Shown one piece after another: positions 53,133 through 62,732 of a stretch of DNA of 64,000 nucleotides. Under the pieces are notes generated by a model, which had not been told where the DNA came from, did no database searches, and was given only the letters and a program-made list of their open reading frames with translations. Made by a program: the position numbers and the translations under genes. Each line of letters starts with the position of its first letter. Position 1 is the stretch's first letter. Location of the stretch: the NCBI RefSeq assembly GCF_015223355.1, contig NZ_JADFFK010000015.1, positions 81,000 to 144,999 on the forward strand. The letters run 5' to 3'. The DNA comes from Salipiger mangrovisoli (GTDB taxonomy: Bacteria; Pseudomonadota; Alphaproteobacteria; Rhodobacterales; Rhodobacteraceae).

Positions 53133-54329
53133 ATGACTGCCAGCGCGCCGATCACCCAGGACGTGGTGACGATCCCCCGCAAGCTGCCGGAAAGCGGCAA
53201 GGTGAACCTGGTCGGGCTCACCCGTGACGCCCTGCGCGCCGCGCTGATCGAGGCCGGCACGCCCGAGAAGCAGGCGAAGATGCGCGTCGGCCAGATCTGG
53301 CAATGGCTCTATCACTGGGGGGTGCGCGACTTCAGCGCCATGACCAACCTCGCCAAGGACTACCGCGCGCTGCTCGATGCGACCTTCTCGATCGATCTGC
53401 CCGAGATCGTCTCGAAGCAGGTCTCGGCGGATGGCACGCGCAAGTACCTGGTGCGCATCGCCGGCGGCCATGAAGTCGAGGTGGTCTACATCCCCGAGGA
53501 AGATCGCGGCACGCTCTGCATCTCCAGCCAGGTGGGCTGCACGCTGACCTGCTCCTTCTGCCACACCGGCACGCAGAAGCTGGTGCGCAACCTTACCGCG
53601 GGCGAGATCATCGGCCAGGTCATGCTGGCGCGCGACGATCTCGGCGAATGGCCCGAGCCGGGCACCGGCACCGGCGAGAGCGGGCCGCGCCTTCTGTCGA
53701 ACATCGTGCTGATGGGCATGGGCGAGCCGCTCTACAACTTCGACAACGTGCGCGATGCGATGAAGATCGCGATGGACGGCGAGGGCATCGCCCTGTCGCG
53801 CCGCCGCATCACCCTGTCGACCTCGGGCGTGGTGCCGGAGATCGCCAAGTGCGCCGAAGAGATCGGCTGCCTGCTGGCGGTCAGCTTCCACGCCACCACC
53901 GACGAAACCCGCAACACGCTGGTGCCGATCAACAAGCGCTGGAACATCGAGGAGCTGCTGAACGCGCTTCGCGAGTACCCGCGCCTGTCGAACTCCGAGC
54001 GCATCACCTTCGAATACGTGATGCTCAAGGACGTGAACGACACGGATGCCGACGCGCGCCGTCTGGTGAAGCTGATCCAGGGCATCCCCGCCAAGATCAA
54101 CCTCATCCCGTTCAACGAATGGCCCGGCGCGCCCTATCAGCGCTCGGATTGGCCGCGGATCAAGCAGTTCGCCGATATCATCTACAAGGCCGGCTACGCC
54201 TCGCCGATCCGCACCCCGCGCGGCGAGGACATCATGGCCGCCTGCGGCCAGCTGAAATCTGCCACCGAGCGGGCCCGCAAGTCGCGCAAGCAGATCGAGG
54301 CCGAAACCGGTCTCGGCGGCGCGGCTTGA
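53133..54329 (+). CDS. rlmN: Dual-specificity RNA methyltransferase RlmN
   Basis: A 398-aa radical SAM enzyme. The cluster-binding motif is C136-x3-C140-x2-C143 (CTLTCSFC); C371 in AACGQLK is the Cys that carries the methyl intermediate. It makes 2-methyladenosine at A2503 of 23S rRNA and A37 of some tRNAs. ATG 53133 has GAGG at 53121-53124; an ATG at 53100 would add 11 residues. Single gene; the region after it holds a structured element (54362-54424). Confidence 0.96.
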   Translation: MTASAPITQDVVTIPRKLPESGKVNLVGLTRDALRAALIEAGTPEKQAKMRVGQIWQWLYHWGVRDFSAMTNLAKDYRALLDATFSIDLPEIVSKQVSADGTRKYLVRIAGGHEVEVVYIPEEDRGTLCISSQVGCTLTCSFCHTGTQKLVRNLTAGEIIGQVMLARDDLGEWPEPGTGTGESGPRLLSNIVLMGMGEPLYNFDNVRDAMKIAMDGEGIALSRRRITLSTSGVVPEIAKCAEEIGCLLAVSFHATTDETRNTLVPINKRWNIEELLNALREYPRLSNSERITFEYVMLKDVNDTDADARRLVKLIQGIPAKINLIPFNEWPGAPYQRSDWPRIKQFADIIYKAGYASPIRTPRGEDIMAACGQLKSATERARKSRKQIEAETGLGGAA

Positions 54330-54361
54330 CTTACCTGATTTAAATCATCAGGATTACCTCA

Positions 54362-54424
54362 CCCAGCCAGTCCCGTCTCCGGGACAGCCCGGATCGACGG
54401 CCCCACACGGGGCGACTGGCTGGG
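54362..54424 (+). ncRNA. Compact three-way-junction RNA, candidate cis-regulatory leader
   Basis: P1: 54362-54372 pairs with 54414-54424 (11 Watson-Crick pairs). P2: 54373-54377 with 54396-54400, continued as 54379-54383 with 54388-54392 (loop ACAG). P3: 54401-54404 with 54409-54412 (loop ACAC). Only one junction base (54413) is unpaired. The 3' arm of P1 reaches into the Shine-Dalgarno (GGGAGAGG, 54422-54429) of the gene starting at 54434. No U-tract follows, so it is not a simple rlmN terminator. No known RNA family recognised. Confidence 0.65.
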
Positions 54425-54433
54425 AGAGGTTCC

Positions 54434-54859
54434 ATGCGACACGAACGGTTCGACAGGGTCGAGTTGCGCCCCGCGGAAGCGCGGGTGGTGCGGCTGCTGC
54501 GACTCTGGCGCGAAAACGACGAGGCGACGGCGCAGCTTGAGCTGCGCGCGGCTCTGGGCTTCACCCGCGCCCGCGGCTGCCTCCGCGCCCTTGGCGAGTT
54601 CGCCGAGTTGCTCACGCGGCACGGCTGGCACGGCCCGCTGATCCTTCCTCCGGAGGCACAAGGTCTGTCGGACGATGAGCGCGCCATCGCACGATTCGTG
54701 CTGACCGCCACCGAGCAGGACCGCGAGCTGGCGCTGGCAGAGGCGACGATGCTTGTAATTCCGGCGCATATCCTGACGCTCACCAATGCCGCCGAACGGG
54801 TCGGCCTGCCACTGCTCTGCGAGGAGTGCCGCAGCCGCCTGCACTGCTCGCTGAACTGA
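54434..54859 (+). CDS. Small protein of unknown function with C-terminal Cys motif
   Basis: A 141-aa, Arg/Leu-rich, helical protein. The C-terminus carries C129-E-E-C132 and C138, a possible metal site. No family recognised. GGGAGAGG at 54422-54429 supports ATG 54434, and this ribosome site lies at the end of a strong RNA structure (54362-54424). Cytoplasmic: no signal peptide or membrane helix. It stands alone between rlmN and the copA promoter. Confidence 0.7.
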   Translation: MRHERFDRVELRPAEARVVRLLRLWRENDEATAQLELRAALGFTRARGCLRALGEFAELLTRHGWHGPLILPPEAQGLSDDERAIARFVLTATEQDRELALAEATMLVIPAHILTLTNAAERVGLPLLCEECRSRLHCSLN

Positions 54860-54896
54860 AGCCGTTCGGCGGTTGGTACCCGCGTCCGAACACCCC

Positions 54897-54927
54897 TTGA
54901 CCTTCCAGTGACTGGAACCCCTATGTA
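54897..54927 (+). promoter_or_regulatory. CueR-type copA promoter and operator
   Basis: TTGACC (54897-54902) and TATGTA (54922-54927) are separated by 19 nt, the long spacer typical of MerR-family promoters. The spacer contains the dyad TTCCAG-TGA-CTGGAA (54903-54917), very like CueR operators (ACCTTCCAG...). The cueR gene is the next but one downstream, so copper-responsive autoregulation of copA-cueR is expected. Confidence 0.88.
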
Positions 54928-54959
54928 GGGAACCGACCAGAATTGGAAGGAGTCGGATC

Positions 54960-57455
54960 ATGTCCGATGCGAACCTGCGTTTCGAAGTGACCAAAATGAC
55001 CTGCGGTGGCTGCGCAGGGCGGGCGCAGAGGGCGCTTGCGGGGGTCGAGGGGGTGACCGAAGCCTCGGTGAATCTTGCGACCAGAATGGCGCATGTCGAG
55101 GGCTCTGCCGGGCTGCCCGCGCTGCGCGCGGCGCTGGACAAGGCCGGATATCCTGCCCGAGAGGCCACGATACGGCTGAACATCGAGGGCATGAGCTGCG
55201 CCTCCTGCGCGGGCCGTGTCGAGCGGGCGCTGAACGATATTCCGGGCGTGGTCTCGGCCAGCGTGAACCTCGCAAGCGAGATCGCGGAAGTGCGGCTTCT
55301 GGCCGGGGCCGCCGAGGCGCCCAAGCTGATCCGCGCCGTTGCGGGGGCGGGCTACAAGGCCAGCCTCGCCAGCGACGACAGCGCCGAGCACGAGGCGCGC
55401 AAGCAGGCCGAACAGGCGACGCTGAAGCGCGATCTGATCATCGCCGCGGCGCTGACCGCGCCTGTCTTCGTGCTGGAAATGGGCGGACATTTCATTCCCG
55501 GCTTCCATCACCTCATCGCCTCGACGATCGGCAAGACCACGTCATGGCTGATCCAATTCGTGCTGGTCAGCGCCGTGCTGGTCTGGCCCGGACGGCGCTT
55601 CTACCAGATCGGCCTGCCGCTGCTGCTGAAGGGCGCGCCGGACATGAACTCTCTGGTCGCGCTCGGCACGCTTGCGGCCTGGCTCTATTCCACCGTCGCG
55701 CTGTTCGCGCCGGGTCTGCTGCCCGAGGGCACGCGCGCCGTCTATTTCGAGGCGGCGGCGGTCATCGTCACTCTGATCCTGCTCGGCCGCTTCCTCGAGG
55801 CGCGGGCCAAGGGGCGCACCGGGGCCGCGATCAAGCGGCTGGTGGGGCTGAAACCCGCGACCGCACGGGTCGAGCGGGGCGCAGAGATCGTCGAACTGCC
55901 CATCGCCGAGGTGATCACGGGTGACGTGCTGCACGTCCGCCCCGGCGAGCGCATCGCGGTCGACGGTGCGGTGCTGACGGGGCGCTCCTATGTCGACAAG
56001 AGCATGATCACGGGCGAGCCGGTGCCAGTGGAGAAAACCGAAGGGGCCACGGTGGTCGGCGGCACGGTGAACGGTGCCGGAGCGCTCAGTTTCCGGGCCA
56101 CGGCGGTCGGTGCGGACACCATGCTGGCGCGGATCATCGCGATGGTCGAGGAAGCGCAGGGGGCCAAGCTGCCGATCCAGGCGCTGGCCGACAGGGTCGT
56201 GGTCTGGTTCGTGCCCGCGGTCATGGGCGTGGCCGCGCTCACCTTTCTTGCCTGGCTTGTCCTCGGCCCTTCCCCCGCGCTCACCTATGCGCTGGTCACC
56301 GGGGTCTCGGTGCTGATCGTCGCCTGCCCCTGTGCCATGGGCCTTGCCACACCGACCTCGATCATGGTCGGCACCGGGAGGGCCGCCGAACTGGGCGTTC
56401 TGTTCCGCAAGGGAGATGCCCTGCAACGGCTCGAGAGCGTCAAGGTGGTGGGCTTCGACAAGACTGGCACGCTGACCGAGGGGCGGCCGGAACTGGTCCG
56501 CGTCTCCACTGCGCCGGGTTTCGACGAAAGAGAGGTGCTGCGCCTCGCGGCCAGCGCCGAACAAAGCTCTGAACACCCCATTGCGCGGGCCCTGGAACGC
56601 GCCGCCGAGGGCGGCCTGGTGCAGGCGGAGACGGTCGAGGCGATCGCCGGACACGGGCTGAGAGCGACGGTAGAGGGCCATTGCGTGCTGGTCGGCGCGG
56701 CGCGGCTGATGGCGCGCGAGGGCGTCGAGCTCGGGCCGCTGCGCGCCGCGCATGACGAGATCGCAGCTGCCGGTCAGACGCCGGTGCTGGTCGCCGTGGA
56801 CGGGCGGATCGCCGGGGCGCTGGCCGTGGCCGACAAGCTCAAGCCGGGCGCGAAGCAGGCCATCGCGACGCTGCACGAGATGGGGCTGAAGACCGCGATG
56901 ATCACCGGCGACACGCGGGCCACCGCGCAGGCCATCGCCGCCGAGCTGGGCATCGACCATGTCGAGGCCGAAGTCCTGCCCGAGGGCAAGCGCGACGCCG
57001 TGCGGGCGCTGCGCGCAGCCCATGGTGCTGTCGGCTTCGTCGGCGATGGCATCAACGACGCGCCAGCTCTGGCCGAGGCCGAAGTGGGTCTTGCCATGGG
57101 CACCGGCACTGATGTCGCCATCGAGAGCGCCGACGTGGTGCTGGTCTCGGGGGATGCAAAGGGCGTGGTCGAGGCGGTGCACCTCAGCCGCGCGGTGCTG
57201 CGCAATATCCGGCAGAACCTGTTCTGGGCCTTCGGCTACAACGTTGCGCTGATCCCGGTCGCCGCGGGAGTGTTCTACCCGGCCTTCGGCACGCTGCTCT
57301 CGCCGATGCTGGCGGCCGGGGCCATGGCGCTTTCCTCGGTCTTTGTCCTGAGCAACGCGCTGCGCCTGCGGCGTCTGCCTTCGGCGATGCCACCGCAGCG
57401 GCTCTCGTGCGGAACGCCCGTCATGCGCGCCACAGAAACGGAGGTAGAAGCATGA
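54960..57455 (+). CDS. copA: Copper-exporting P1B-type ATPase
   Basis: An 831-aa P-type ATPase with two N-terminal HMA domains (C15-GG-C18 in [12 protein letters not shown] near residue 80), eight membrane helices, the metal-transport motif C456-P-C458, phosphorylation Asp500 in DKTGTLTEG, and [10 protein letters not shown] in the hinge. It exports Cu(I) from the cytoplasm. AAGGAG precedes the ATG by about 9 nt. The stop overlaps the cueR ATG (ATGA). The upstream promoter has a CueR operator. Confidence 0.97.
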   Translation: MSDANLRFEVTKMTCGGCAGRAQRALAGVEGVTEASVNLATRMAHVEGSAGLPALRAALDKAGYPAREATIRLNIEGMSCASCAGRVERALNDIPGVVSASVNLASEIAEVRLLAGAAEAPKLIRAVAGAGYKASLASDDSAEHEARKQAEQATLKRDLIIAAALTAPVFVLEMGGHFIPGFHHLIASTIGKTTSWLIQFVLVSAVLVWPGRRFYQIGLPLLLKGAPDMNSLVALGTLAAWLYSTVALFAPGLLPEGTRAVYFEAAAVIVTLILLGRFLEARAKGRTGAAIKRLVGLKPATARVERGAEIVELPIAEVITGDVLHVRPGERIAVDGAVLTGRSYVDKSMITGEPVPVEKTEGATVVGGTVNGAGALSFRATAVGADTMLARIIAMVEEAQGAKLPIQALADRVVVWFVPAVMGVAALTFLAWLVLGPSPALTYALVTGVSVLIVACPCAMGLATPTSIMVGTGRAAELGVLFRKGDALQRLESVKVVGFDKTGTLTEGRPELVRVSTAPGFDEREVLRLAASAEQSSEHPIARALERAAEGGLVQAETVEAIAGHGLRATVEGHCVLVGAARLMAREGVELGPLRAAHDEIAAAGQTPVLVAVDGRIAGALAVADKLKPGAKQAIATLHEMGLKTAMITGDTRATAQAIAAELGIDHVEAEVLPEGKRDAVRALRAAHGAVGFVGDGINDAPALAEAEVGLAMGTGTDVAIESADVVLVSGDAKGVVEAVHLSRAVLRNIRQNLFWAFGYNVALIPVAAGVFYPAFGTLLSPMLAAGAMALSSVFVLSNALRLRRLPSAMPPQRLSCGTPVMRATETEVEA

Positions 57456-57859
57456 ATATCGGAGACGTCGCAGACCGCGCCGGGCTGCCGCCCAAGACCA
57501 TCCGCTACTACGAGGACATCGGGCTGGTGACCCCGCACCGGGGCGCAAACGGCTACCGCGCCTTCACCGAAACCGACGTGCACAAGCTGGCCTTCCTTGC
57601 CCGCGCCCGGACGCTGGGCTTCACAATCGAGGATTGCCGCACCCTGCTGGCGCTCTACGAGGACGAAAGCCGCGCCAGCGCCGAGGTAAAACACATCGCC
57701 GAGGAGCACCTCGCGCAGATCGACGAGAAACTGCGGCAGCTGCAGCAGATGCGCGACACGCTTGCGCATCTGGTCCATGCCTGCCACGGCGATGACCGGC
57801 CCGACTGCCCGATCCTCAGCGACCTGGCCAATACGGAGGCCGGCCGGTCAGGCCGGTAG
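57452..57859 (+). CDS. cueR: Cu(I)-responsive MerR-family regulator CueR
   Basis: A 135-aa MerR protein. N-terminal winged helix ([25 protein letters not shown]), dimerisation helix, and metal loop C111-HGDDRPD-C119 with the spacing of Cu(I) sensors. It activates copA by distorting the 19-bp spacer at 54897-54927. Coupled to copA by ATGA overlap, so the operon is self-regulated. Its 3' end overlaps the convergent hybrid kinase gene by 12 nt. Confidence 0.95.
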   Translation: MNIGDVADRAGLPPKTIRYYEDIGLVTPHRGANGYRAFTETDVHKLAFLARARTLGFTIEDCRTLLALYEDESRASAEVKHIAEEHLAQIDEKLRQLQQMRDTLAHLVHACHGDDRPDCPILSDLANTEAGRSGR

Positions 57860-60409
57860 TTCCATCGCCAGGAGCGCCTTGCGCGTCGCCCGCCAGATCG
57901 GCAGCACCGGTTCGAGGCTGTCCGCGGGCAAAGGATCCCCGCTCCGGGCCTTGTCTTCCTCGCGCCGGAGCGCCGCATGCAGGGCGCTGGCCCCGAAGAC
58001 CGCCGCTGACCCGGCGATGCGGTGCACCTTCTCGGCGTAGCACGCGGGCTCGATCCCCGTGCCCAGTTCGTCGGCCAGACCGGCGAGACCGGCTTCGGTC
58101 TCCGTCAGGAACCGGTCGCACAGGGACGCGAAGAGCTGGGGTCCCAGCGACTCGGCCGCGGCGCCAAGCGTGACGTCGTCCAGCACCGCCTCGGGCAAGG
58201 CGGCTGCATCCGCGCTTGCGCCGGTCGCTGCGTCAACATCGCTTGTCGCCCCCACGGGGGCGATCCCCGAGATCACCTCGGCCAGCGCGCGCCAGGTGAT
58301 CGGCTTGGTCAGCGTGGCGCACATGCCCGCATCGAGGAACCGCGCCATGTCGGCGGGCAGCGCATGCGCGGTGAGCGCCACGATTGGCGTCTGAACGTTC
58401 GGCCCGCTGCCCTTGCGCATCCGCCGCGTTGTCTCGACCCCGTCGAGCCCCGGCATGGAGATATCCATCAGGACGATGTCGAAACGGTCGCCGGCGGCAA
58501 GCCGAAGCCCTTCCGCCCCGTCATGCGCCTCGGTCACGGCGTGCCCCATCTTGCGCAGCATGGCGGTGGCGACCAGCCGGTTCACCGGGTTGTCCTCGAC
58601 CACCAGAATGCGCGAGGGGGCCATTTCCGGAATGGCCTCGATCTGCTGCGGTTGCGCCGCTTTGTGCGGGGCGCGTTCCGCCGGCAGCAGGACCGTGAAC
58701 CTGGTGCCGCGTCCCGGCGCGCTCTCGACCGAGACCTCGCCCCCCATGGCCTGAACAAGGCGGCGCACGATACCGAGGCCTAGGCCGGTGCCCTCGGCCG
58801 CGCGCATGTAGGAGGAATCGAGCGTCACGAAATCCTCGAAAATGCGCTCCAACTGGTCCTCGGGAATGCCGATGCCATTGTCCAGCACCTCGAAGGTAAG
58901 CCTGCCGTCTTTGGAAAGTCCGGTCAGCGACAGTTGGATTTCGCCGTTTTCGGTGAACTTGATGGCGTTGCCCACGAGGTTCACCAGCACCTGGCGGACA
59001 CGCGCGCGGTCGCCCATCAGCATCGGGCAGCCCTGCTCGGGAAGCCGAACCTGCAGCATGTTGCCCCGCGCCGCGGCGGTTGGGCGCAACACATCAACGA
59101 CCTCACGCGCAAGCTCGAGCGGGCAATAGGGCGTGCGGGCAAAGCTGAACCGCCCGGTCTCCAGGCGCGAATGGTCCAGCACGTCATTCACGTGCTGCAA
59201 GAGCACGTCGCCAGAGCGGCGCAGGATCTGCACGTATTCCCGCTGGTCGCGCCCCAGGTCGGTCTCGGTCAGCAACTCCAGGGCGCCGATCATGCCGTTG
59301 AGCGGCGTGCGCATCTCATGGCTCATGATGGCGATGAACCGCGCCTTCGCCTGTTCCCCCTCGACGGCGCGGTCGCGCGCATCGACAAGCTCTTCCTCGG
59401 CGCTGATGTCGCGGGTGATGTCGCGGAAGTAGATCGCACGAAGCACGTCGCCCTCGTGCTCGGTCTCGGTCACCGAAAGCTCCATCGGGTATCGGCTGCC
59501 GTCGGCCCGTGTCCCCTCGCAGCGCACGCGCCCGCGTCCAGCGTGCAGCGCCAGCCCCGGATCTCCCGCCTCGGCGGCCTGCGGCGGAAACAGCAGGTCA
59601 GAGGCGCGGCGCCCGAGCACCTGCCCGCTGTCGTATCCGGAAATGCACGCCGCCGCGCCGTTGAACTGGAGGATTGCCCCATTGCGGTCGGTCACCACGA
59701 TTCCGTCCAGCGCCGTGGACACAACCGCTTCGAGGCGGTGGTTTGCCCGCGCGCGCCGCTGCGCCTGATCCCGCGCCACATGCATCAGCTGCCAAAGCGC
59801 GACGACGCCAAGCGCCAGGGCAAGCACCAGGATCAGCGACATGCCGGACAGGCGCACGAGGGAGTTCATCACCTTGCGCCGCTGCGTATCCGACGCGGCG
59901 GAGAAGGCGCGCACGCCGGAAAGCGAGACCTCGCGGATCGACAACCGCACGTTCTCTATCTTGGCGCGCAGTTCAGGCAGCGCCGCGACGAGCGCCGCGT
60001 CGGGCCCATCGATATAGGTCACCGTGTCGCTCAGAAAGGCCCCGATGGCGGCCATCGGCTCGCGCGCCCGCGAAGAGTTCACGATGTCCGAGTAGAGCTC
60101 GCCCCTGGAAATGGTTTGAAACCGGCTGAAAAAGATGTCGTAGGCCAGCCGCAATTCCTGCGTGTTGACGTATTCCTCGGGCCTTTCCAGCTCGCTTTGG
60201 AGACGGCCGAATTCCACTTCCATTTGCGCCAGGGACCATTGGCCATTGTCGGAGTTCGCTGTCGCAAGGCCCTGGATTTGCCGTGCCGCATCCACCGTCA
60301 GCAGCACCAGCGCCGCCAGGCAGAGCACGATGAAGGGCGCGCTGAGCGCCGCCCAGCGTTTGCGAGTCGGCAGGCTGCTGCCGTCGCCGGTTGCCGATGT
60401 GCTGCTCAC
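57848..60409 (-). CDS. Hybrid sensor histidine kinase with REC and HPt domains
   Basis: An 853-aa membrane kinase. Helices at about 22-42 and 197-217 enclose a periplasmic sensor. A PAS domain lies at about 225-345, HisKA with His364 in SHEMRTPLNG, then HATPase (NLVGNAIKF, DNGIGIP, GTGLGLGI). A receiver domain has Asp649 (LMDISMPG), and the C-terminal HPt has His796 (VHRIAGSAA). This is a complete intramolecular phosphorelay. Its start overlaps the stop of a COG3915-like gene, and a LuxR-type regulator is divergent. That regulator is the likely output (inference). Confidence 0.94.
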   Translation of the reverse strand: MSSTSATGDGSSLPTRKRWAALSAPFIVLCLAALVLLTVDAARQIQGLATANSDNGQWSLAQMEVEFGRLQSELERPEEYVNTQELRLAYDIFFSRFQTISRGELYSDIVNSSRAREPMAAIGAFLSDTVTYIDGPDAALVAALPELRAKIENVRLSIREVSLSGVRAFSAASDTQRRKVMNSLVRLSGMSLILVLALALGVVALWQLMHVARDQAQRRARANHRLEAVVSTALDGIVVTDRNGAILQFNGAAACISGYDSGQVLGRRASDLLFPPQAAEAGDPGLALHAGRGRVRCEGTRADGSRYPMELSVTETEHEGDVLRAIYFRDITRDISAEEELVDARDRAVEGEQAKARFIAIMSHEMRTPLNGMIGALELLTETDLGRDQREYVQILRRSGDVLLQHVNDVLDHSRLETGRFSFARTPYCPLELAREVVDVLRPTAAARGNMLQVRLPEQGCPMLMGDRARVRQVLVNLVGNAIKFTENGEIQLSLTGLSKDGRLTFEVLDNGIGIPEDQLERIFEDFVTLDSSYMRAAEGTGLGLGIVRRLVQAMGGEVSVESAPGRGTRFTVLLPAERAPHKAAQPQQIEAIPEMAPSRILVVEDNPVNRLVATAMLRKMGHAVTEAHDGAEGLRLAAGDRFDIVLMDISMPGLDGVETTRRMRKGSGPNVQTPIVALTAHALPADMARFLDAGMCATLTKPITWRALAEVISGIAPVGATSDVDAATGASADAAALPEAVLDDVTLGAAAESLGPQLFASLCDRFLTETEAGLAGLADELGTGIEPACYAEKVHRIAGSAAVFGASALHAALRREEDKARSGDPLPADSLEPVLPIWRATRKALLAMELPA

Positions 60410-60909
60410 GGCTCGACGACGATCCGGTTGAGCTGCCAGATGCTGCGCGCAAAGATGATCTCGCTGCGGTACTCCGGGTGATCGTCATAGGGGTAGACGA
60501 TCCAGAGCGGCCCCTTGTCGCGCACGCTCATCAGCGACCCGTTGCGGGCCCAGGCGATGATCGGCCCCTCGGAGACCGCGTCATCGAGCGGAATTTCGGC
60601 GGAATACTCATTGATCGCGACGGCGCGCAATTTGCCTTCGGTCACCTGCAGGGCAGTGATCAGGTCATGCAGCGACACGCCGGTGAACCGTTGCGGACCC
60701 TCGGTCCAAATCGTGTTTGTGGTGAAGCTGGTCGTTCCAAGAGCCTCAAGCATGTGCAGGTCGAACGCCGCACCTTCCGGTGAATTGGTGACCGGCACCG
60801 CGCCGCTGACGGTGAGCAGCACCGCCCCCTCGGGTTTTTCGAGCGGCATGGCCGAGGCCGCGAGAGCGGGGATAAGGCAGAACACGTAAAATGCGACCCA
60901 ACGGAACAT
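60406..60909 (-). CDS. COG3915-like periplasmic protein with molybdopterin-binding-like fold
   Basis: A 167-aa protein with a signal peptide (about 1-20). VLLTVSGAV, RFTGVSLHDLITAL, INEYSAEIPLDD and GPLWIVYPYDD follow the pattern of the sulfite-oxidase molybdopterin-binding domain, but the cofactor-ligating Cys is missing. Such small proteins recur upstream of hybrid kinases and may act as a periplasmic sensing or binding partner. The stop overlaps the kinase ATG by 4 nt, so the two are coupled. Divergent from the LuxR-type regulator. Ligand unknown. Confidence 0.8.
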   Translation of the reverse strand: MFRWVAFYVFCLIPALAASAMPLEKPEGAVLLTVSGAVPVTNSPEGAAFDLHMLEALGTTSFTTNTIWTEGPQRFTGVSLHDLITALQVTEGKLRAVAINEYSAEIPLDDAVSEGPIIAWARNGSLMSVRDKGPLWIVYPYDDHPEYRSEIIFARSIWQLNRIVVEP

Positions 60910-61076
60910 AAACCTCTACCTCCTTGCGAACTCTATTGCCGCTCAATATCATACGGTTCAGTTACCCAAGCGCAAAGTCCTACCATATTGCGAGTTCTCG
61001 AGCCAGTTACTGAAACCATCCGGTAATACTTTTGCGACAGAAATCGCTTGCTGCATAGGTCGTACCAGGAGGACAT
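60910..61076. promoter_or_regulatory. Divergent control region with TTGCGA and CAGTTAC repeats
   Basis: The 167-nt gap between the COG3915-like gene (minus) and the LuxR-type regulator (plus) is AT-richer than its surroundings. It has TTGCGA three times in the same orientation (60924, 60988, 61032) and CAGTTAC twice (about 60959 and 61004). These may be binding sites for the adjacent response regulator. AGGAGG lies before the regulator ATG. No consensus promoter is clear. Confidence 0.4.
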
Positions 61077-61679
61077 ATGCGTATTCTGGTCGCCGACGAC
61101 CATGATCTCGTCCGAGAGACGATTGCCGCCTTCCTTCGCTCGGAAGGTATCGATGACGTGGAGACCGCGGCAACGCTGGACGAAGCTATCGCACTTGTCG
61201 AACGCGGCATATCCTTCGACCTGATCCTGCTCGACTACAACATGCCCGGCATGTCCGGGCTCACCGGTCTCGACCGTATGCGCGAGGTCAGCGGCGGCGT
61301 GCCCGTGGCCCTGCTCTCGGGCACCGCGACCGCTGATATCGCGCAGGCCGCCATCCGCTCCGGGGCGGCCGGCTTCATTCCCAAGACGCTACCGTCAAAG
61401 ACCATCGTCAGCGCTGCGCAAGTGATGGCCGCAGGCGAGATTTTCGCCCCCTACAGCTTCATGACCCAAGTGCCCGACGGCAAGGCCGCCGAGCTGACCC
61501 CGCGCGAACGCGAGGTGCTGCGCGGCCTCTGCGCGGGCAAGTCGAACAAGGAGATCGCGCGGGACCTCGATCTGCAGGAAGTGACGATCAAGCTGCACGT
61601 CAAGACGCTCAGCCGTAAGCTCGAAGCGCGCAACCGAACCCATGCCGCGATGATCGCAAAGGAACTCAACCTGGCCTGA
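61077..61679 (+). CDS. LuxR/NarL-type response regulator
   Basis: A 200-aa regulator. Receiver domain with acidic pocket D7/D8, phospho-acceptor D53 (LLDYNMPG), Ser/Thr and Lys at LLSGTAT and IPKTLP. C-terminal LuxR helix-turn-helix from about residue 138 (LTPREREVLRGLCAGKSNKEIARDL). It likely receives phosphate from the HPt of the divergent hybrid kinase and binds DNA as a dimer. AGGAGG 5-6 nt before ATG 61077 settles the start. Ends 61 nt before the convergent ZntB-like gene. Confidence 0.94.
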   Translation: MRILVADDHDLVRETIAAFLRSEGIDDVETAATLDEAIALVERGISFDLILLDYNMPGMSGLTGLDRMREVSGGVPVALLSGTATADIAQAAIRSGAAGFIPKTLPSKTIVSAAQVMAAGEIFAPYSFMTQVPDGKAAELTPREREVLRGLCAGKSNKEIARDLDLQEVTIKLHVKTLSRKLEARNRTHAAMIAKELNLA

Positions 61680-61739
61680 GCGTGGCGCGAACCGGGCCGG
61701 GCCTGTCGCCGCGCTGGCCTGCGAGCCGCGCGGCCGCGC

Positions 61740-62732
61740 TCAGATCCAGCGCAACCGCCGCAGGATCATGAGCTGCAGGCCGACGACCACCAAGAGCCCG
61801 CCGCAGAACAGCCAGAAAGCCACCGGTTCACTCGCGCCCGGCATCCCTGCCACGTTGATCCCGAAGAGCCCGGTCAGGAATCCGAGCGGCAGGAACAGCG
61901 CCGATAGCACCGACAGCATGTACATGTTGCGGTTCAGCCGGTCCGAGAGCTGCCCGGCCAATTCATCGCGCACAAGCGCCATGCGCTCGCGCATCGCGTC
62001 GGCATCTTCGACCACCCGCTCCAACGCATCCAGCTCCTCCTCGAGCTGCCGCAGGTCGTCCTGTTCCAGCCAGTCGGGATGCCCCCCCTGGAGCATGCGC
62101 AGCGCGTCGCGCTGCGGCAGCAAGTAGCGCCTCAGGATGATCGCCCGGCGGCGCAACTCGACCAATTGCTGGCGCAGCGCGTCGTGGCCCTCTTCCAGCA
62201 CGTCTTCCTCAAGTTGGTCCGCCTCGTCCTCGATGCCGCTCCAGAATGCCTCGATGCGGAAGGTCAGCCGCTCGACCAGCATGGCCAAGAAGGCGGCGCA
62301 ATCCTCTGGCCCATTGCCCAGCTCAAGCGCCCGCGCGATGTCTGCGACCGCCCGCACCTTGCGCCGCGACAGGCTGACGATGCGCTTCTGGTCGATCCAG
62401 AGCCGGATCGACACCATGTCCTCTGGATCAGCTCCGTCCATCGTGTTGATGCCGCGCAGGATGACGATGAGCCCGTCGCCGATGCGGGTGATGCGCGGCC
62501 GGGTCTCTTCGGCCACCAGCGCGTCGATGATCGTCGGGTCGAGGTAGGACAGGTTGTCGACGATCCAGCCCGGCGCATCGGGGTGCGCGGCGCGTAGGTG
62601 AACCCAACCCAGGGTTTCGCTGCGCAACACCTCCGGAGCAGCCCCCGGCGCGAGTCGCGTCCCGGCGGAAGCCCCGGACAGGATGAATCCGGCTTCGATG
62701 AGGTCTTCGGGAGCGGTGACAAGCTGCTGCAT
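61740..62732 (-). CDS. Zinc transporter ZntB-like protein (CorA superfamily)
   Basis: A 330-aa CorA-superfamily protein. The cytoplasmic part is largely helical (DRLNRNMYMLSVLSALFLPL) and two C-terminal membrane helices flank the pore motif GIN in LFGINVAGMPG. GIN instead of GMN is typical of ZntB, which carries zinc with protons. The start is uncertain: ATG 62732 (MQQLVTAPED) gives a family-typical length, but a GTG at 62777 would add 15 residues with two Cys; neither has a good ribosome site. Confidence 0.88.
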   Translation of the reverse strand: MQQLVTAPEDLIEAGFILSGASAGTRLAPGAAPEVLRSETLGWVHLRAAHPDAPGWIVDNLSYLDPTIIDALVAEETRPRITRIGDGLIVILRGINTMDGADPEDMVSIRLWIDQKRIVSLSRRKVRAVADIARALELGNGPEDCAAFLAMLVERLTFRIEAFWSGIEDEADQLEEDVLEEGHDALRQQLVELRRRAIILRRYLLPQRDALRMLQGGHPDWLEQDDLRQLEEELDALERVVEDADAMRERMALVRDELAGQLSDRLNRNMYMLSVLSALFLPLGFLTGLFGINVAGMPGASEPVAFWLFCGGLLVVVGLQLMILRRLRWI

